From CAZDUS01 sp964535015 (lineage in GTDB: Bacteria > Verrucomicrobiota > Kiritimatiellia > CAIKKV01 > CAITUY01), in NCBI GenBank assembly GCA_964535015.1, contig CAZHRU010000092.1, forward strand, positions 1 through 9,852: a stretch of 9,852 nucleotides of DNA, in the 5' to 3' direction. The translations under genes and the position numbers were made by a program. This document shows positions 7,572 through 9,852 of this stretch, one piece after another (position 1 is the stretch's first letter; each line of letters starts with the position of its first letter). A model generated the notes under the pieces. That model was not told where the DNA came from. It saw only the letters and a program-made list of their open reading frames with translations, and made no database searches.

Positions 7572-8394
7572 CCTGGCACGCGGGGCACACATGCGTGCCC
7601 CGCTGCGCCACCACCAGTCGCTCAATCGTGGTCCCGCAATGCGGACAGGGCTCGCCCGTCCGCCTGAACACGTTCAGGAACGACTGGTTGCCTCCCTGTC
7701 GGCCTCCCGGCGCCTTGAAATTGGGTTTGCCGTGCCCCAGGGACGTGCCGCGATTCCTGATGCCCTGTCGGAGAACCTTACGCACTGCTCGATGAAGCGC
7801 CTTGATCTCCCCGTCCGTCAGGTCAAGCGCACGGCGGCACGGGTGAATACGGGCGCTCCACAACGCCTCATCCGCATAGATGTTGCCGACGCCCGCCACA
7901 AACGTTTGATCCAACAGAAGCGGCTTGATCTGGCGGCGGCATCCCTTGAGCCTCTCCGTCAACCAGGCAACGGTAAAGTCCCGCTCCAACGGTTCCGGCC
8001 CCAGCCGTTCCAAGTCGCGCCCCGGATCCCTGGTCAGAACCCACCGGCCAAATTTCCGCGGGTCAATAAACTTGAGTACACGCCCGTCATCCAACAGCAA
8101 CTCCAACCTTACGGAGGAACGGACAACCCCCGGTGCTTTCTCCAGACAGAACCGGCCAGTCATGCGCAGATGGATTAGTATCGAAATACCGCCTTCCATG
8201 CCGACAATAATGTACTTGGCCCGCCGATGGATGCTTTCTATCCGGCGCGACCCAAGCATCCGCTGGAAGTGTCGAGGGGCAACGTTCCCGATCACGCCTG
8301 GCCAATGCACAATCACCCTGTCAATGCGGCATCCGACCACATGCCGGCATCGCAACTCACGAACGATGGTCTCAACCTCCGGGAGTTCGGGCAC
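7537..8394 (-). CDS. mutM: Formamidopyrimidine-DNA glycosylase (Fpg/MutM)
   Basis: A 285-residue base-excision-repair enzyme that removes 8-oxoguanine and formamidopyrimidines and nicks the abasic site. Start is GTG 8394, because it places Pro2-Glu3 (PELPEVE, the Schiff-base nucleophile and catalytic acid) at the N-terminus as the family requires; upstream in-frame codons would bury them. Other motifs are Lys60 (RRAKY), Met78 (HLRMTGRF), Arg113 and Phe115 (DPRKFGR), the helix-two-turn-helix DQTFVAGVGNIYADE (162-176) and a C-terminal zinc finger with Cys250, Cys253, Cys270 and Cys273 and the QRGTH loop. Eleven extra residues follow the finger and overlap the 3' end of EF-G by 35 nt on the opposite strand. 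AAGGGG lies just upstream of the GTG. The start overlaps the preceding gene by 23 nt. Confidence 0.95.
   Translation of the reverse strand: MPELPEVETIVRELRCRHVVGCRIDRVIVHWPGVIGNVAPRHFQRMLGSRRIESIHRRAKYIIVGMEGGISILIHLRMTGRFCLEKAPGVVRSSVRLELLLDDGRVLKFIDPRKFGRWVLTRDPGRDLERLGPEPLERDFTVAWLTERLKGCRRQIKPLLLDQTFVAGVGNIYADEALWSARIHPCRRALDLTDGEIKALHRAVRKVLRQGIRNRGTSLGHGKPNFKAPGGRQGGNQSFLNVFRRTGEPCPHCGTTIERLVVAQRGTHVCPACQVRPSSPLYASR
7580..7603. other. GC-rich hairpin just after the EF-G stop, inside mutM
   Basis: GCGGGGCAC (7580-7588) pairs with GTGCCCCGC (7595-7603) over 9 bp with a 6-nt loop, starting 8 nt past the EF-G TGA. It has no T-run after it, so intrinsic termination is doubtful. It also encodes the RGTHVCP part of the MutM zinc finger on the other strand, so the symmetry may be coincidental. 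Confidence 0.35.
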
Positions 8395-9205
8395 GGGAAT
8401 CCCCTTCAGTCTGACGCCGATCCGGTCGAACATTCCGGACCCCACCGCCCCTGCCATCGCCGACCGGACGCCGGAACCGGCCCGGCGCATCGGACCGCCG
8501 TCCATAATCCCCGGAACCGGACGACCGTTCCGGAAAACGTGACCCGGCTTCACTGCCGCGCCTTGGTGGATAACCACACGGCCCACCCCGTTCCTCCAGC
8601 ATCCGCGCGCGACTTTCACGCTCCAGTAGGCGGCGGTGCGCCGCATAGTCCCTGACGAACGACTCGGTCATCCTGCCCATGACCATATCCAGCGCCATCG
8701 GGCGTCCGCAGCCTGTCTCCTTCATCAGCGCCATCATCCGATTGACCATCGCCGCATATTCGGATGTCGTCTTCATCCTGACTGGCAATGATTCCCCTTT
8801 TTCATCCCTGCCATGTTCCGCCCTAAGGATGGCCTTCAGCACTTCGGTCAACTCCCGCAATGTCCACAGGCCACCTGGCAAGGTCGGCATCAGTTCCGCG
8901 GCCAGCAGGTACGGCGCATAGGGCATCGCCACTTTCATCTGCGCAACGGACATCTTTTTATCCAACACCGCCGCCTGCATCTCCTTGCAGCGCGCCGCAC
9001 GGTCAATCAGTTGCACCTCTTTGAGCGGCAGGATCCGCTCCGCCACAGCCAGCGCAATCCAGGGGGCAATGTTCAAATCGCGAGCCAGAGCCACGGCCCT
9101 CTGCCCCACAGCCACGGCATCCCCCCGCCCTTGCGCCAGTTCGATCAACCCCTGTTCCCACCGTTTCGACGGCCCCTTTTGTTCGTCCTCACTGATTCGA
9201 TTCAT
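8372..9205 (-). CDS. Hypothetical helical protein with Arg/Gly-rich C-terminal tail, upstream of mutM
   Basis: I do not recognise this family. From ATG 9205 it has 277 residues. About 1-205 is predicted soluble, charged and strongly helical, with stretches such as RWEQGLIELAQGRGD and ERILPLKEVQLIDRA. A Met-rich part follows (about 144-180, NRMMALMKETGCGRPMALDMVMGRM). About 206-277 is a disordered, basic tail rich in Arg, Gly, Ser and Pro, reminiscent of RNA- or DNA-binding RG tails. There is no signal peptide or membrane helix. AGGA sits about 10 nt before ATG 9205. In-frame alternatives are ATG 9265 (297 residues) and GTG 9337 (321), both without a convincing ribosome-binding site. The stop overlaps the mutM GTG by 23 nt, which implies one mRNA and coupled translation. 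A DNA-repair link is only guilt by association. Confidence 0.75.
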   Translation of the reverse strand: MNRISEDEQKGPSKRWEQGLIELAQGRGDAVAVGQRAVALARDLNIAPWIALAVAERILPLKEVQLIDRAARCKEMQAAVLDKKMSVAQMKVAMPYAPYLLAAELMPTLPGGLWTLRELTEVLKAILRAEHGRDEKGESLPVRMKTTSEYAAMVNRMMALMKETGCGRPMALDMVMGRMTESFVRDYAAHRRLLERESRARMLEERGGPCGYPPRRGSEAGSRFPERSSGSGDYGRRSDAPGRFRRPVGDGRGGGVRNVRPDRRQTEGDSRARTPGG

Positions 9206-9395
9206 GATCCGCGTATCCTGCTTGTCCTGCCGTATTCTGTCGAGATCGAAAACATTCGGGCGCATCTCACGATGGGTTGGTGATGGCTTGGGGAGAACCC
9301 TATTGAGAAAACATGACAACGGTGATACTGTCCCCACCCATCATTTGACCGGTCAGCCGGAGGCGAAAAGATGAACTGCGCCAAACCGTTGTATC
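9206..9395. other. Divergent spacer between the mutM operon and the GIY-YIG gene
   Basis: These 190 nt separate two divergent genes and should hold both promoters. I see only weak boxes on the plus strand, such as TTGAGA at 9303-9308 and TTGACC at 9345-9350, without good -10 partners. No terminator or repeat stands out. The in-frame 5' extensions of the mutM-upstream gene lie here. Confidence 0.4.
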
Positions 9396-9689
9396 ATGAA
9401 TGAGGACGAGTTAAGTCCGAACACAGGCGTGTATGTACTGCTTGGCAGTGACGGTTCGTATATGTATAAGGGAAGTTCGCGAAACGTACGAGAACGTGTT
9501 GCCGAACATATGCAAGGCAGGGTTTCGCGAACATGCCATCGAAGACCTTTGAAAGTACTTCTTGTGGAGTATACGGCTGACTATACGGAGGCTCGGAAGC
9601 GAGAGAATTGGCTGAAGTCAGGCCAAGGAAGAAAATACCTTAAACAACTATATGCCCGGGTGGCGAAATGGCAGACGCAAGGGACTTAA
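9396..9689 (+). CDS. Small GIY-YIG nuclease-domain protein whose 3' end is tRNA-Leu
   Basis: A 97-residue protein in which residues about 10-85 are one compact GIY-YIG domain of the small UvrC-N/YhbQ-like type. It has GVY (11-13), YKG (24-26, in the YIG position), the catalytic-type Arg34 (NVRERVAEH), His38 and the metal-ligand-type Glu65 in TEARKRENWLKSGQGRKYLKQL. These domains cut DNA and occur in homing endonucleases and in poorly characterised small proteins. The last 11 residues (ARVAKWQTQGT) and the TAA stop are tRNA-Leu(UAA), so the natural domain ends near residue 86. GC is about 49% over 9421-9600, lower than its neighbours, which suggests acquisition. No Shine-Dalgarno precedes ATG 9396. 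Its cellular role is unknown. Confidence 0.8.
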   Translation: MNEDELSPNTGVYVLLGSDGSYMYKGSSRNVRERVAEHMQGRVSRTCHRRPLKVLLVEYTADYTEARKRENWLKSGQGRKYLKQLYARVAKWQTQGT

Positions 9690-9739
9690 AATCCCTTATC
9701 CGCAAGGGTGTGTGGGTTCGACTCCCACCCCGGGCACCA
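9654..9739 (+). tRNA. tRNA-Leu (anticodon UAA)
   Basis: A complete 86-nt class II tRNA. The acceptor stem is GCCCGGG (9654-9660) with CCCGGGC (9729-9735), then discriminator A9736 and encoded CCA (9737-9739). The anticodon stem AGGGA/TCCCT encloses the loop CTTAAAA (9685-9691), with anticodon TAA at 9687-9689 reading UUA and UUG codons. The long variable arm has stem ATCC/GGGT closed by GCAA (9698-9709). The T arm is GTGGG-TTCGACT-CCCAC (9712-9728). The 5' 36 nt are also the last codons of the GIY-YIG reading frame. A second CCA follows immediately at 9740-9742. Confidence 0.96.
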
Positions 9740-9742
9740 CCA
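9688..9742 (+). repeat. Direct repeat copy 1 (3' part of tRNA-Leu)
   Basis: These 55 nt, from anticodon base 35 of tRNA-Leu through the CCACCA end, are repeated exactly at 9798-9852, 110 nt downstream. The base before the repeat differs between copies (T9687 versus A9797), so the exact match is 55 nt. Confidence 0.95.
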
Positions 9743-9767
9743 TATCCTCACTTTTAGCAAGGGACTT

Positions 9768-9797
9768 TCCGCCTTTGGCGGATCCGCCTCCGGCGGA
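9768..9797. repeat. Tandem pair of 15-bp palindromic hairpin units
   Basis: The insert is two adjacent units, TCCGCCTTTGGCGGA (9768-9782) and TCCGCCTCCGGCGGA (9783-9797). Each is a perfect 6-bp stem with a 3-nt loop, and they differ only in the loop (TTT versus TCC). The central GGCGGATCCGCC is also palindromic. The form resembles REP-type interspersed palindromes, which are usually extragenic and multicopy. Confidence 0.9.
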
Positions 9798-9852
9798 AAA
9801 ATCCCTTATCCGCAAGGGTGTGTGGGTTCGACTCCCACCCCGGGCACCACCA
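9798..9852 (+). repeat. Direct repeat copy 2, ending at the window edge
   Basis: This is the exact 55-nt second copy of 9688-9742. It contains the anticodon-stem 3' strand, variable arm, T arm, acceptor 3' strand and CCACCA, and it finishes on the last base of the window. Confidence 0.95.

Larger units (their letters stand above)
9757..9852 (+). pseudogene. 5'-truncated tRNA-Leu(UAA) copy split by a hairpin insert
   Basis: GCAAGGGACTT (9757-9767) matches 9677-9687 of the intact tRNA, and 9798-9852 matches 9688-9742. Between them lies a 30-bp insert (9768-9797). The acceptor 5' strand and most of the D arm are missing; 9743-9756 has no similarity to them. With no acceptor 5' half it cannot fold as a normal tRNA. 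The break falls exactly between anticodon bases U34 and A35. The window ends at the final base of the copy, so whether more follows is unknown. Confidence 0.8.

Noticed and set aside
7580..7603. Intrinsic terminator for EF-G
   Set aside because: The hairpin has no downstream T-run and coincides with codons of the MutM zinc finger. It was kept only as a low-confidence hairpin.
7591..8178. Open frames on the plus strand opposite mutM
   Set aside because: They have no recognisable domains, and the complete Fpg motif set is on the minus strand.
8395..8646. N-terminal extension of MutM to 8646
   Set aside because: Fpg needs Pro2 as the N-terminal nucleophile. GTG 8394 directly precedes PELPEVE, and the extension is the shadow of the overlapping upstream gene.
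9768..9797. Group I intron in the second tRNA copy
   Set aside because: The insert is 30 bp and lacks space for any P3-P8 core. Only its position matches the known intron site.
9688..9852. CRISPR array or att site pair
   Set aside because: There are only two copies of a tRNA-derived 55-mer with no array of spacers. No integrase gene is visible in the window, so a classical tRNA-integrated element cannot be supported.

Overview
The window looks like a stretch of bacterial chromosome from a GC-rich organism (I counted 37 G+C in the 60 bases 9001-9060). Complex I subunits, a housekeeping-type EF-G and MutM/Fpg show that it is cellular rather than phage or plasmid DNA. The sequence alone does not fix the phylum. 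An uncultivated lineage recovered by assembly is plausible, because the window ends inside an exact 55-nt repeat, but that is inference.

Layout. Positions 1-4640 (+ strand) hold the 3' end of a respiratory complex I (nuo) operon: the last 35 codons of nuoL, complete nuoM, complete nuoN, then an SDR-type NAD(P)-binding protein with a C-terminal DUF2867-like region starting 9 nt after nuoN. A strong hairpin at 4692-4718 carries its U-tract on the minus strand. It terminates a small minus-strand gene (4757-5179) for a membrane-anchored, coiled-coil protein with a Lys/Ala/Pro tail. A 307-nt divergent spacer separates this gene from a stand-alone elongation factor G gene (5487-7571). EF-G runs tail-to-tail into mutM/fpg (minus, 7537-8394), with 35 nt of overlap. 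Upstream of mutM on the same strand, an unrecognised helical protein with an Arg/Gly-rich tail (8372-9205) overlaps the GTG start of mutM by 23 nt, so the two are probably co-translated.

The right end is the unusual part. A small GIY-YIG nuclease gene of lower GC (9396-9689) runs straight into tRNA-Leu(UAA) at 9654-9739. Its last 12 codons are the 5' half of the tRNA, and its TAA stop codon is the tRNA anticodon. A second, 5'-truncated copy of the same tRNA lies at 9757-9852. It is split by a 30-bp insert made of two tandem 15-bp hairpins, placed exactly between U34 and A35 of the anticodon. That is the position where group I introns interrupt tRNA-Leu(UAA) in cyanobacteria and plastids. The last 55 bases of the window are an exact repeat of 9688-9742, so an assembly-graph effect at the edge must be excluded before the duplication is over-interpreted.

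How the genes work together: NuoL, NuoM and NuoN are the antiporter-like, proton-translocating membrane-arm subunits of one complex. EF-G, MutM and tRNA-Leu are housekeeping functions with no evident link to it. The GIY-YIG/tRNA-Leu/split-tRNA cluster is the best candidate for something undescribed.
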